Source of the DNA: a virus
IMG/VR virus record: IMGVR_UViG_3300030329_006602
Span: 1-64,000 of that record
Reading direction: 5' to 3' (one strand)
DNA: 64,000 bases
Shown: positions 16,095-23,949 of the stretch, in pieces
Layout of the letters: every line of letters begins with the position of its first letter
Position numbering within the stretch: position 1 is the first letter of the stretch
Notes under the pieces: model-generated
Databases searched by the model: none
Told to the model about the DNA's origin: nothing
What the model saw: only the letters and a program-made list of their open reading frames with translations
Position numbers and translations under genes: made by a program

Positions 16095-16502
16095 TTATAA
16101 AATCACTTTATTTTTCTTAAAGAACTCTTTGGTTATTTTGTCTTCGTCGTAAACCTCTATTAGTTGTATGTTGTTGAGCGCGCAGAACTCTAATTTCTGC
16201 TGATCTCTCCGCAGTTGGTTCAGGTAGTTCATTTTAGTGCCGTGAAAAAAAGGCACATACTGAGTGTGCTGCCTTCCTTGTACTTCTATGGCTACTTTTT
16301 TATTGGCATTATAGAAATCAAAAGTCATACGAGTGCCTACCACAGGGAACTCCTCAAAAACAATATGATCCTTCCAGTAGGGCCGTAGAAAGGTTTTAAC
16401 CGCCCTTTGTCGTTTGCTGCGACTTTTCCCCTTCCACTTTATTAAATGCTTTTTAGGGTGCCTCACGCCCTTTACAGAACCCGTGAGAGTTTTAAACTTC
16501 AC
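16095..16502 (-). CDS. Putative PD-(D/E)XK-type endonuclease, 135 aa
   Basis: The core reads RMTFDFYNANKKVAIEVQGRQH at about residues 58-78: an Asp, eleven residues, then Glu-Val-Gln, which fits the D-x(n)-E-x-(K/Q) pattern of Vsr/DUF559-type nucleases. A basic N-terminus (KWKGKSRSKRQRAVKTF) would bind DNA. The tail IQLIEVYDED is a typical last core strand. It overlaps the RecA-like gene by 11 nt, which suggests a role in recombination or DNA trimming. A selfish homing role is less likely because it is embedded in an operon. Confidence 0.65.
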   Translation of the reverse strand: MKFKTLTGSVKGVRHPKKHLIKWKGKSRSKRQRAVKTFLRPYWKDHIVFEEFPVVGTRMTFDFYNANKKVAIEVQGRQHTQYVPFFHGTKMNYLNQLRRDQQKLEFCALNNIQLIEVYDEDKITKEFFKKNKVIL

Positions 16503-17595
16503 TTAGAAGGCTGTGAAAATAGTTAATTAAAAATTCTGTCAGCTTGGGGTTTTCTTCTAGTAGGAGGTTGAGCTTGTTTTCTCCTTGGATTTTTTCGGGA
16601 CAATCAAATTCATTTTCTTTTAATAGTTCGACGAACTCCTCGTCAAATGTTATCCATGCCCCCTTTTTCTGCAGGAAGCTCCATAGATAAAGCATGTCTA
16701 TTATTTCCCTTTCTACCCAGACGGAGTTCCCCCCTTCCCTGCCATATTTAATAGGATATTCTAGGGTATAATTAGTTTTTTCGTTGGGAGATTTTTTAAC
16801 TGTAACCTTTACATTATGTCCTAGAATAGGATTCTTTTCCTTATCTATGGGTTGCGTGGGGTTGGGTAAAATTAAATCTTTTTTAAATCTGGGTTCAAAC
16901 TCTAATATATAGTTTGCAAAGTGCAGTAGAGCGTTGCCCCCTGTAGCTGTCGTTTGGCGAATGGGGGCTTTGCTGTATGGGTCTAGTTTAATGTCTGCTC
17001 TAACTTGAGAAATAAAGAGGGCCATATGTCCTCTTTTGGCTAACGCTATACTCATTTTTTGCATAAACTTAGCTCCCAACAGGGCTCCGCCCGCAACCTT
17101 GTGGGCATCCGCAAAGTCTTTTTTTAAATCTTCTTTCATTATTAATCCATCTAAGGAGTCTAATACAAAGCAATACTTTACTTTGTCCTTGTTGTTTGAA
17201 ACCAGGGTGCGCATAAGATCCAGAACGGTTTCATAAATATTGCTTTCTAAGACAAAACAGGTGCCGTTTTCCCATTCGCTTTCGTTAAAAACAAATTGGA
17301 CTCCCGAGCGCTTTTTCATCTCAGGTGGAAGGCGCCCTTCGGCAGAAATTAAAAACCCTCTGGAATTGGGAACCTGCTTAAGAAAGTTTTTCATAACCTC
17401 TAGGGATTCAGATGTTTTTCCTCCCTCATTCATTCCTACAAAACGGTGAAGCCCAGGGCCAAAGCCACCGCCTAGCTCGAAATCCACCTTCATACTGCCA
17501 CTGGAAACTTTGTAGGTTACCTCCTCTTCAAAATTGTAGTGGTGTTCTTTGTTTTCTTTTAGAAAATTCTTTAATACTTCTGATGCCTGATCCAT
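16492..17595 (-). CDS. RecA/UvsX-like recombinase, 367 aa
   Basis: Strand-exchange ATPase for recombination-dependent replication and repair. Walker A is GMNEGGKTS near residue 55, Walker B is CFVLDSLDGL near 150, and the loop region contains FISQVRADIKLDPYSK and a TGGNALLHFANYILEF segment like the L2/C-strand region. The start at 17595 (MDQASEVLKN) is preferred, because the 38-codon extension upstream overlaps the previous gene. That gene ends 2 nt before this ATG. It follows a leaderless-promoter gene and precedes a nuclease, forming a recombination operon. Confidence 0.88.
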   Translation of the reverse strand: MDQASEVLKNFLKENKEHHYNFEEEVTYKVSSGSMKVDFELGGGFGPGLHRFVGMNEGGKTSESLEVMKNFLKQVPNSRGFLISAEGRLPPEMKKRSGVQFVFNESEWENGTCFVLESNIYETVLDLMRTLVSNNKDKVKYCFVLDSLDGLIMKEDLKKDFADAHKVAGGALLGAKFMQKMSIALAKRGHMALFISQVRADIKLDPYSKAPIRQTTATGGNALLHFANYILEFEPRFKKDLILPNPTQPIDKEKNPILGHNVKVTVKKSPNEKTNYTLEYPIKYGREGGNSVWVEREIIDMLYLWSFLQKKGAWITFDEEFVELLKENEFDCPEKIQGENKLNLLLEENPKLTEFLINYFHSLLSEV

Positions 17596-17596
17596 A

Positions 17597-17926
17597 TTAT
17601 GATAAAAAGTCTTTAATTGTTTTAGGGGGTTTGCTAAATGATCTGTCTTCCCCCACCTTCTTTCCAAGATTATACTCCTTAGGGGGTGGTATGTCAAAAT
17701 TAAATTCAAGATATTTCCTTCTCAACTCTCCCTTCCCGAAGTCCGTTTTGAGGTAGGCTAGACTGGGAAAAATAGTAGGGAATTTTACCTTGGCCCAAAA
17801 CCGCGGGTTGTCAAATTCTGCCATAAGATCATTTAGGAGTTTCATTTCCTTTGCCCAGAACGGGCGCTTGTTCTTTGTTGGTATTTCTACCAGTCTTGAT
17901 ATGATTTCCCTTTTATTTACCTTCAC
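17597..17926 (-). CDS. Hypothetical protein upstream of the recombinase, 109 aa
   Basis: The start is set to a GTG at 17926, because a promoter places this codon exactly 7 nt after its -10 box, as for the helicase gene. The five-codon extension from 17941 would overlap the -10 box. The product (VKVNKREIISRLVEIPTKNKRPFW...) is basic, soluble and rich in aromatic residues, with a Pro-rich C-terminal part (FDIPPPKEYN). It resembles no family I know. Operon context with UvsX suggests a recombination or replication accessory role. Confidence 0.65.
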   Translation of the reverse strand: MKVNKREIISRLVEIPTKNKRPFWAKEMKLLNDLMAEFDNPRFWAKVKFPTIFPSLAYLKTDFGKGELRRKYLEFNFDIPPPKEYNLGKKVGEDRSFSKPPKTIKDFLS

Positions 17927-17932
17927 CCGTAT

Positions 17933-17961
17933 ATTATGCACGATAACGAGTCATTTGTCAA
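17933..17961 (-). promoter_or_regulatory. Sigma70-type leaderless promoter for the recombinase operon
   Basis: TTGACA (17961-17956), 17-bp spacer, CATAAT (17938-17933) on the minus strand, then six bases and GTG. It begins immediately after the T-run of the tmRNA terminator. Confidence 0.75.
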
Positions 17962-17998
17962 GAAAAAAAGCCCCCTGAACATTACGTCCAGAGGGCTT
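17961..17998 (-). terminator. Rho-independent terminator of the tmRNA gene
   Basis: AAGCCCTCTG pairs with CAGGGGGCTT (one mismatch) across an 11-nt loop, followed on the minus strand by TTTTTTTC. It lies 17 nt beyond the tmRNA CCA end. Confidence 0.8.
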
Positions 17999-18012
17999 GA
18001 GGGGCGAGGGGA

Positions 18013-18416
<404 letters not shown>

Positions 18417-18441
18417 ATAAAATTTTCAAAGATCTAACTAT

Positions 18442-18470
18442 AGTATACAACTATTTTTTATAAATGTCAA
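18442..18470 (-). promoter_or_regulatory. Sigma70-type promoter for tmRNA
   Basis: TTGACA (18470-18465), 17-bp spacer, TATACT (18447-18442) on the minus strand. Transcription should start near 18435, leaving about 19 nt for RNase P to remove. Confidence 0.8.
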
Positions 18471-18477
18471 CTTATTT

Positions 18478-19182
18478 TTAAAAGAATTTCTTTTCTAGCT
18501 TCTCTATTATGAATTTTAAAATTTCACTTCTAAGGATGTCGTCCTTGTCGAATTCGAAGTATTCTATTCCTCTTTTTTTGCTTTCTTCATCATGAAAGAT
18601 GTTTGCTATGTCCCTGAAGCCCGTCTTTCCGTTAATGTCACTCTGCAGAAAGTCTCCACAAATAAATAGCTTACTACCCTCTCCGATGCGAGTAATTAGG
18701 GTTACCAGTTCTTTGGCGGTAAAATTCTGCGCCTCGTCTGCTACTACTATTTTATTTTTCCAGTTGGCCCCCCTTAGGTAGTTAACGGGTATGGCTAATA
18801 ACCTGTTGGATTTTCTTAAAGATTCTTGGTCTGCAGGCTTTAGCATTTCTTCTAGTTTATCGTATAGGGGGCGAAGGTATGGATCAAATTTTTCATCCGC
18901 ATTGCCTGGGAGGGATCCCATATTTTTCTCAGCACTTTCGATAATAGTTCTTACATACAGTAAGTCGAGGTCCGTACTGCTAGAGAGCCAGCGGAGTGCC
19001 GAATATACTGCCATATAGGTTTTAGTTGAACCTGCGGGGCCGCTCAGGAATATAATTTTAGTTTGTGCCGCCAAAGAAATGCGGAGAAAATCTTTTTGTT
19101 TTTCCGTGAGGCGGGGGGAATTTATTGATAAAGTTTGCTTAAGGGTGGGTATACGTTTTTTGTTATTTTTTTGGTTCGTCAC
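18478..19182 (-). CDS. phoH: PhoH-like ATPase, 234 aa
   Basis: PhoH proteins are P-loop ATPases related to the helicase-1 core. Their role in phages is unsettled, perhaps RNA or phosphate-stress related. Walker A is FLSGPAGSTKT near residue 45 and Walker B VVADEAQNF near 150, followed by KLFICGDFLQSD. The start is a GTG at 19182 that overlaps the previous gene by 20 nt. PhoH is among the most common accessory genes in marine phages. It is transcribed toward the tmRNA. Confidence 0.92.
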   Translation of the reverse strand: MTNQKNNKKRIPTLKQTLSINSPRLTEKQKDFLRISLAAQTKIIFLSGPAGSTKTYMAVYSALRWLSSSTDLDLLYVRTIIESAEKNMGSLPGNADEKFDPYLRPLYDKLEEMLKPADQESLRKSNRLLAIPVNYLRGANWKNKIVVADEAQNFTAKELVTLITRIGEGSKLFICGDFLQSDINGKTGFRDIANIFHDEESKKRGIEYFEFDKDDILRSEILKFIIEKLEKKFF

Positions 19183-19507
19183 TTGATTTGCGATGTTTAT
19201 AAAGTTTCACTGCCTTGTGGGTTAGGGCTGGAATCATGGGTAGTACGCAAATAAAGGCTATTCCTAAAATTAAGGCTCCAAAAATTTTTAAAGGAGCGGT
19301 GGTTGTATCGGGAGCTGTGGCTTGCTTTAGTTCGGCTTTATCAAGGCTTCCGTCTTTGTTGGTATCGATTTCATCAAAATCCTTGGGGGTAAGGTGATGT
19401 ACAGCTTTGACAGGGGGCGGCACGGGATTAGGGGCGCGATTAGAAACGGGTGCCCGAAGCATGCAGCCTTGCAATAGAAGTGTAATCGCTAATAAAAGCT
19501 TGTTCAT
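19163..19507 (-). CDS. Lipoprotein with an EF-hand-like loop and a membrane helix, 114 aa
   Basis: The start at 19507 (MNKLLLAITLLLQGC) gives a lipoprotein signal with lipobox LLQGC. An upstream start adds nine residues that spoil the signal. A Pro-rich linker precedes an EF-hand loop, DTNKDGSLDKAE, whose Asp, Asn, Asp, Ser and Glu positions fit calcium binding. A second hydrophobic helix (FGALILGIAFICVLPMIPAL) and a basic tail follow. The lipid anchor plus internal helix is odd. A GTGTATA box lies 8 nt before the ATG. A virion or envelope role is possible but unknown. Confidence 0.65.
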   Translation of the reverse strand: MNKLLLAITLLLQGCMLRAPVSNRAPNPVPPPVKAVHHLTPKDFDEIDTNKDGSLDKAELKQATAPDTTTAPLKIFGALILGIAFICVLPMIPALTHKAVKLYKHRKSSDEPKK

Positions 19508-19515
19508 ATATAGTA

Positions 19516-19522
19516 TATACAC
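19516..19522 (-). promoter_or_regulatory. GTGTATA late-type box
   Basis: GTGTATA on the minus strand, 8 nt before the ATG at 19507. This box helps select 19507 as the start. Confidence 0.55.
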
Positions 19523-19543
19523 TACTATGGACAAAAGATATAT

Positions 19544-20986
19544 CTAATCGGCTCGATGTCCTGGATTATAAGGCCCTATCGGCCTGGGAGTATCGGAAGG
19601 AGGCGGTGGAGTGGGGACTTCTTTTATTACTTCAATTTCCTTGATCACCTCCACCTCCTTAATGACTTCAACGGGAACCTCCACCTTCTTTTCTACCTCT
19701 TTAATCACTTCCACTTCCTTAATGACTTCGACGGGAACCTCCACCTTCTTTTCCACTTCCTTAATGACTTCCACTTCCTTAATGACTTCGACGGGAACCT
19801 CCACCTTCTTTTCCACTTCCTTAATGACTTCCACTTCCTTAATGACTTCCACTTCCTTAATGACTTCCACGGGAACCTCCACCTCCTTGATAATTTCAAC
19901 TTCCTTGATTAGGTCTGCCTTTTTTTTAAACATTTTAGCAAGGCTCACATTGGCAGCTATAACCAGAAGAATGGCGAGAGGATCAAAGACTAGCATGATT
20001 ATTAATATAATTAATCTAACCGCTTGGTCGGATTCTAGTTTGGTGCCACCCATATCCTGCACCGCTTCCGCCACATATTTTAGGGGCCCAATTTCGGCTT
20101 CCAGCGCCCGTATTTTTTCTCCATATTTTAGTTTTTCTTTTTGGAGTTCTTCTATATTGTCCATGGATAGGCGGATTTTATTATTAGCTTCATCTATTTG
20201 AGTATGTATCTCCTTGAGGTTCACACTGCTTTCGCTATGTCCCGCTTCCACGGAGTTTCGTATGGCAGCTATCTGCGTAGAGGTTTCCTTTCGGAATGTT
20301 TCTATGTTCGAGTTGTATGCCTTTAGGGTTGTTGTTATTTCTTGTCGCTCCTCAGCCTGTTGGCCTTTTAACTCCTCTAATTTCTTTTTCTTATTGGAGA
20401 ACAAACCACCCCCTTGCTCCTCTAAGAGGGCGACGGCAGCGTCGAGCTCTTTACGTCGGTCGGTAAGTTTATCTATGCGCCCTTGCTCTATTGCAATATT
20501 TTTATCTAGACTTTCTAGTAGTTGAGCGACTCTTTTTTCTCCTCTGTCTGCGTCGATATCGCTCTGGCCAGAGTTGTATTGCAAGCGCTTTTCTGCCCCC
20601 GAGATATATTCCTCTTGCCTCTTTATGAGTTCGTTTTCTTTATTTATTTTTGTTTCAAGGGTGGCAATAAGGGTTTCTTCGTGGATGGCTTGAGATTGGT
20701 GTTCAATGTGGGACTTACTTAGGAATCCAAAGATTCCCATACTGGTTATACCCATAAGCACAATAACCGCAAAGGAGAGGTATGATTTAATTAATAAACT
20801 TGCCCGCTTCCAGTTTCTATGTAGCCAGACTGCTGCAATGATTTTGCCTATTTCAAGCACTATCCCCATTATTACTACGGAAATAAATGACCCAGGGAAA
20901 ATCGTGGCCAAACCTAATATACTAAAATACGCCGCAACACATGAAATGCTCAGCGCCGAGACTAAAGTTGTTATTGCAAATACCAT
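19544..20986 (-). CDS. Membrane protein with coiled coil and VEV/KEV tandem repeats, 480 aa
   Basis: Three hydrophobic helices lie at about residues 5-30, 34-54 and 65-90, then a long coiled coil (100-310), another membrane segment (RLIILIIMLVFDPLAILLVIAANV, about 325-350), and a C-terminal tract of K-E-V-E-V-I and V-E-V-P-V-E-V-I-K-E-V repeats (365-460) ending in a Pro-rich tail. Similar multi-helix coiled-coil proteins occur in marine myoviruses, where their function is unknown. The repeats come from a 60-bp DNA unit. Plus-strand frames opposite the repeats are shadows. A GTGTAAT box lies 7 nt before the ATG. Confidence 0.75.
   Translation of the reverse strand: MVFAITTLVSALSISCVAAYFSILGLATIFPGSFISVVIMGIVLEIGKIIAAVWLHRNWKRASLLIKSYLSFAVIVLMGITSMGIFGFLSKSHIEHQSQAIHEETLIATLETKINKENELIKRQEEYISGAEKRLQYNSGQSDIDADRGEKRVAQLLESLDKNIAIEQGRIDKLTDRRKELDAAVALLEEQGGGLFSNKKKKLEELKGQQAEERQEITTTLKAYNSNIETFRKETSTQIAAIRNSVEAGHSESSVNLKEIHTQIDEANNKIRLSMDNIEELQKEKLKYGEKIRALEAEIGPLKYVAEAVQDMGGTKLESDQAVRLIILIIMLVFDPLAILLVIAANVSLAKMFKKKADLIKEVEIIKEVEVPVEVIKEVEVIKEVEVIKEVEKKVEVPVEVIKEVEVIKEVEKKVEVPVEVIKEVEVIKEVEKKVEVPVEVIKEVEVIKEIEVIKEVPTPPPPSDTPRPIGPYNPGHRAD
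19625..19910. repeat. In-gene tandem repeat, 60-bp unit built of 18-bp subunits
   Basis: Units begin at 19681, 19741 and 19801. The second and third are identical for about 49 bases. The 18-bp subunit encodes K-E-V-E-V-I. All changes keep the minus-strand frame, so this is coding repeat expansion rather than a CRISPR array. Confidence 0.85.
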
Positions 20987-20993
20987 AACAGGT

Positions 20994-21000
20994 ATTACAC
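20994..21000 (-). promoter_or_regulatory. GTGTAAT late-type box
   Basis: GTGTAAT on the minus strand, 7 nt before the ATG at 20986. Confidence 0.55.
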
Positions 21001-21004
21001 TATA

Positions 21005-21310
21005 TTACATTATATAGTAGCCCACTTCAGATGCTCCCGCGAGGCTCCAGATTTCTTGTGCCTGAATAGGTGGATCTAATATGACGTCATTGGAAAAACT
21101 CACGGAAACCGTGTCTCCATTCGTGTCTTTATAATCAAAGGCCGCGGACGCAGCGATCCACGTTATGTAAATATATTGACTTTTCCGTGGGAGCTCCCCC
21201 GCCTGCCAGGAACCACTGCCTGGGTAGTTTGGCGATCCTGCCCCAGTTACCATGCAAATGCGGGCAGTGTCGGGGTTGAGTGTGATTGGTGGTACTTGTG
21301 GATATCCCAT
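21005..21310 (-). CDS. Probable small virion protein, 101 aa
   Basis: A beta-rich protein (ITLNPDTARICMVTGAGSPNYPGSG, then YIYITWIAASAAFDYKDTNGD) without signal or catalytic motif. It is first in a set of short genes with virion-like composition leading away from the 546-aa structural protein. A GTGTATA box lies 10 nt before the ATG, supporting late expression. No specific family is recognised. A minor fibre, head decoration or neck protein are all possible. Confidence 0.6.
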   Translation of the reverse strand: MGYPQVPPITLNPDTARICMVTGAGSPNYPGSGSWQAGELPRKSQYIYITWIAASAAFDYKDTNGDTVSVSFSNDVILDPPIQAQEIWSLAGASEVGYYIM

Positions 21311-21320
21311 CTTACTTATT

Positions 21321-21327
21321 TATACAC
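21321..21327 (-). promoter_or_regulatory. GTGTATA late-type box
   Basis: GTGTATA on the minus strand, 10 nt before the ATG at 21310. The overlapping TATAAATA also matches the T4 late-promoter core. Confidence 0.5.
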
Positions 21328-21533
21328 TATATTAATCCTAATGTGTCTCCTTTTCTACAATTACACCACTGCACTGAGCCTTGGGATGTCTTTTTTCTGC
21401 GCTTATACTGGCTATAACAAACGGCCGCGCGCTGTTTCTCGTCGGAATACTCCGATTTCATTATGTCATCACTCATGCAACGACTAACGAATTTGCTTTG
21501 TTCTTCTTGTTTATTTGGTTTGGGTATTGGCAT
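21327..21533 (-). CDS. Small Cys-containing phage protein with EKQRAAVCYSQ motif, 68 aa
   Basis: The segment FVSRCMSDDIMKSEYSDEKQ and then RAAVCYSQYKR follows a pattern seen near the ends of phage head-associated proteins (F-x-x-RCM-x-D...EY-x-DxKQR-x-AVCYSQ). Four Cys (two in the motif, two in WCNCRKGD) may bind metal. The start codon shares one base with the stop of the upstream gene. It likely belongs to the virion gene set. Its function is unknown. Confidence 0.6.
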   Translation of the reverse strand: MPIPKPNKQEEQSKFVSRCMSDDIMKSEYSDEKQRAAVCYSQYKRRKKTSQGSVQWCNCRKGDTLGLI

Positions 21534-21859
21534 TATTCTATTTGTTTGAGGTATTCTCTCCTGAAGGTTTTGATGTTTTCTAGGAAGAAGGTTAATAAAT
21601 AAGTTGTAGGAACGGGAGGATTGATTCCTGCTTCGGACTTCTCTTCGATGGTGGTTTTGCTGGCCACATTGACTGGAAACTCATCCTTTATCACTTGTGG
21701 AATGGCGACAGCGTCGGCCAATGCTACGGAATTTCCGTTTTCATCCGCATATAAAAATCTCTTTAATGAAGTGGGTGGCTGATTGAGGCTCGCCACAGCA
21801 GCTGTTGCTCCAACGGGGGAGGTGGACGCTTTTTTTTCATTAGATTTTAATAGAGACAT
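21533..21859 (-). CDS. Hypothetical protein in virion gene cluster, 108 aa
   Basis: A soluble, moderately charged protein (MSLLKSNEKKASTSPVGATAAVASLNQPP...) with a Thr/Ala-rich N-terminus and a mixed C-terminal half ending YLKQIE. Both ends overlap neighbours by one base, so it is part of a coupled virion-type operon. No family is recognised. Confidence 0.6.
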   Translation of the reverse strand: MSLLKSNEKKASTSPVGATAAVASLNQPPTSLKRFLYADENGNSVALADAVAIPQVIKDEFPVNVASKTTIEEKSEAGINPPVPTTYLLTFFLENIKTFRREYLKQIE

Positions 21860-22200
21860 TAGTAGTTATGGTTTTCTATTACGGTAAAACGTCCTGCACT
21901 TACTCCCGTGAGGTCTACTTTAGCCTGCAGAAAGTTCCAAGTATCCGCATAAAGCAATCCCTCCGAATTAGTGGTACTATCTATGGTGTAATTGGCAACA
22001 GGTAAAAAACGTGCACTATCTCCTTCCTGATTTGAGACTAAAACTCTAAAGTGTCCCGAAGCTGGTAAGCCATCGGTTAAAACTTGATAACTATGCCGTG
22101 TATAAATAGAGGTTCCTACCGCCGTACCCGTATAATTAACACTAACATTATCAATGCTAGTGACAGTGAGATCGGTACCTAGTAAATGGGGGTCGGACAT
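21859..22200 (-). CDS. Probable virion beta protein, 113 aa
   Basis: A Thr/Ser/Val-rich beta-strand protein (LTVTSIDNVSVNYTGTAVGTSIYTRHSYQV) with the composition of a fibre or decoration protein. It has no signal peptide. It follows the large 546-aa virion-type protein by 71 nt and starts a one-base-overlap series of small genes. A GTGTATA box lies 34 nt upstream, farther than usual. Confidence 0.6.
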   Translation of the reverse strand: MSDPHLLGTDLTVTSIDNVSVNYTGTAVGTSIYTRHSYQVLTDGLPASGHFRVLVSNQEGDSARFLPVANYTIDSTTNSEGLLYADTWNFLQAKVDLTGVSAGRFTVIENHNY

Positions 22201-22234
22201 AGTCGAATAAATTTAGTGCATACTTCTAAGAAAG

Positions 22235-22241
22235 TATACAC
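22235..22241 (-). promoter_or_regulatory. GTGTATA box, distant
   Basis: GTGTATA on the minus strand, 34 nt before the ATG at 22200, so this transcript would have a short leader. Confidence 0.35.
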
Positions 22242-22271
22242 TTTTCACCCTCAACTATGAAGAACTAAAAT

Positions 22272-23912
22272 TTACAAATCGTATTTACCTCCAAACAGTG
22301 GGGTAATATGAGGATCCCCGCAGGCTTGAGTGGTGTTATTTATTATTTGCCAGTCGCCATCAACGTCGCTACTAAACAGTAAATCTCCCGAGTGACCGCT
22401 ATTTCCAAAATCTAGTCGCGATCCCGTACCCCATCCGTCTGGAGTTTCGGCGATATAAGTATTATCGGCGTTTGCTGTGCCACTAATAGTGCCTCCGTGA
22501 GGACACATGCACTGTCCCATGGTCCACAAAGTAGAAGCCACGGGATCTCCATAGCCCCACATGAGTCTAACGGGATTGCTAGCATTGGGATAATCCGCCG
22601 CGGTCACATTATCCCTGTTGTTGGTTGCGTCTTCGCCTAATCGAAAAAATGACACCATGCATTTATTTTCTGAAACGTAAGTGTTTTTCCAGTCTGAGTC
22701 TCTGCGGCCTATGCTTCCGCTAAATTGAACCCAGCCACCCCCTGGGCCATTTAAACCTCCAGTGGTAAAGACGAGGCCTACTTGATCGGATGGGGTTCCT
22801 GCTGCGCCCGCATCATCAGCATCAGCGTTTACGGTATAAGGGTCAAGGCTTAATACCATTGCTCCTGTTTCTTCTAGGTGAGTCATTTGAGCGCCGTTCT
22901 TCCATAGTCCATTCGACGGACCAGCGGAAAACCCTGTTTTTGCTGCAATTCCTGCTGCTGTAGTCTCACCAGGCGGTAATCCTGGAGGGCCTAGATATCC
23001 CCCTCCATCACGGGGAGATCTCGCAAAAGTCGTTCCCTTATAACCTCCCCCGTTGCCCATCATTATTGCCAGATTTCCGTAATACATATTGCGACTAGTA
23101 CCGTTTGATAGCGCAACTGAAGCTCCATAAGTTCGGACCATTCCCCCTGAGGGGGTAGTGTATCTGAAAGTGAGCCGCCTCCCTGGTTGCCAGGTATTTC
23201 CATTACCGACACCGCTAGTGTGATAGGTATCCACACCCCCAAACTGGTTAGGAATACGCACGTAGGAATCTCCTTTAAGTTTATAAGTAAAACTGTAGTC
23301 AGAAAAAGTTGGAGAAGCAACGGGTTCTGTCCAGGATCCAGCTTGAGCGTCCCAGGGATAATTGCTATCGAGCGCCGTGCGGCCTGCTTTGTTTGAGTAA
23401 TTACCTAGTTGCGCGGAAAACATCCAATATCTTCCTCCGAATCCGCCTTCGCCCCCATTCCATAAATATTTATCTAGACTGAAGTGATTGTATCTCCAGT
23501 AGGGCCGCCCATTGAATAGACCTTCCTGTACATATGTACCATTCCATGCAGAACCCAATCCCCCAACAGTAACGGTGCGACGAAAGCCTTCTCCTGAGGG
23601 TTTAATGCCTGCTGAAAATTTTCCATGGGAGAAAAGGGGTACGTTGTATTCTTCACTTCGTGGTAAGTCCCACGAGTTGGGGTTGTTCCCTGCGTTGTAG
23701 GGAGTTATGCAGGGAAACTCAAGCTGCCAACTGGGAGAACCATAACCCGCGCCTGTGGGAACATCGCTGGTCGTGGGTGACTGGGTTACTGAATCAGGGA
23801 GTCCTAAGAGGCCACTTATCTGAAAGTAGCTTATCTCCTGGTCTGGTGGCAAAAGATTGGCAAGCATCCCGCTTGAGGGAGTTGCAATAATGTCTATTTT
23901 TGTGGTGGCCAT
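22272..23912 (-). CDS. Large Gly-rich virion-type protein with C-terminal GDPHI motif, 546 aa
   Basis: Gly, Ser, Asn and aromatic residues dominate, with loops such as GGEGGFGGRYW and GGGYKGTTF, typical of adhesin or fibre proteins. There is no signal peptide. The last residues, CGDPHITPLFGGKYDL, repeat the GDPHI core that opens von Willebrand D-like modules, but the module itself is absent here. The motif may be a docking tail or a remnant. A GTGTAAT box lies 7 nt before the ATG. It is most likely a receptor-binding or capsid surface protein. Confidence 0.7.
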   Translation of the reverse strand: MATTKIDIIATPSSGMLANLLPPDQEISYFQISGLLGLPDSVTQSPTTSDVPTGAGYGSPSWQLEFPCITPYNAGNNPNSWDLPRSEEYNVPLFSHGKFSAGIKPSGEGFRRTVTVGGLGSAWNGTYVQEGLFNGRPYWRYNHFSLDKYLWNGGEGGFGGRYWMFSAQLGNYSNKAGRTALDSNYPWDAQAGSWTEPVASPTFSDYSFTYKLKGDSYVRIPNQFGGVDTYHTSGVGNGNTWQPGRRLTFRYTTPSGGMVRTYGASVALSNGTSRNMYYGNLAIMMGNGGGYKGTTFARSPRDGGGYLGPPGLPPGETTAAGIAAKTGFSAGPSNGLWKNGAQMTHLEETGAMVLSLDPYTVNADADDAGAAGTPSDQVGLVFTTGGLNGPGGGWVQFSGSIGRRDSDWKNTYVSENKCMVSFFRLGEDATNNRDNVTAADYPNASNPVRLMWGYGDPVASTLWTMGQCMCPHGGTISGTANADNTYIAETPDGWGTGSRLDFGNSGHSGDLLFSSDVDGDWQIINNTTQACGDPHITPLFGGKYDL

Positions 23913-23919
23913 ATGGTAT

Positions 23920-23926
23920 ATTACAC
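23920..23926 (-). promoter_or_regulatory. GTGTAAT late-type box
   Basis: GTGTAAT on the minus strand, 7 nt before the ATG at 23912. Confidence 0.6.
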
Positions 23927-23949
23927 CACACTTTACCTGCTGTGAAAGC

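Noticed and set aside
19625-19910. CRISPR-like repeat array
   Set aside because: Units are contiguous, in frame with the gene, and have no variable spacers.
19611-20201. Plus-strand frame encoding Thr/Ser repeats opposite the coiled-coil protein
   Set aside because: It mirrors the tandem repeat on the wrong strand. The minus frame has membrane helices, a coiled coil and a promoter box, so the plus frame is an artefact.
21303-21327. Direct T4 late promoter (TATAAATA) as the general late signal
   Set aside because: Only this site matches TATAAATA; the other late-type sites share GTGTAWW instead.
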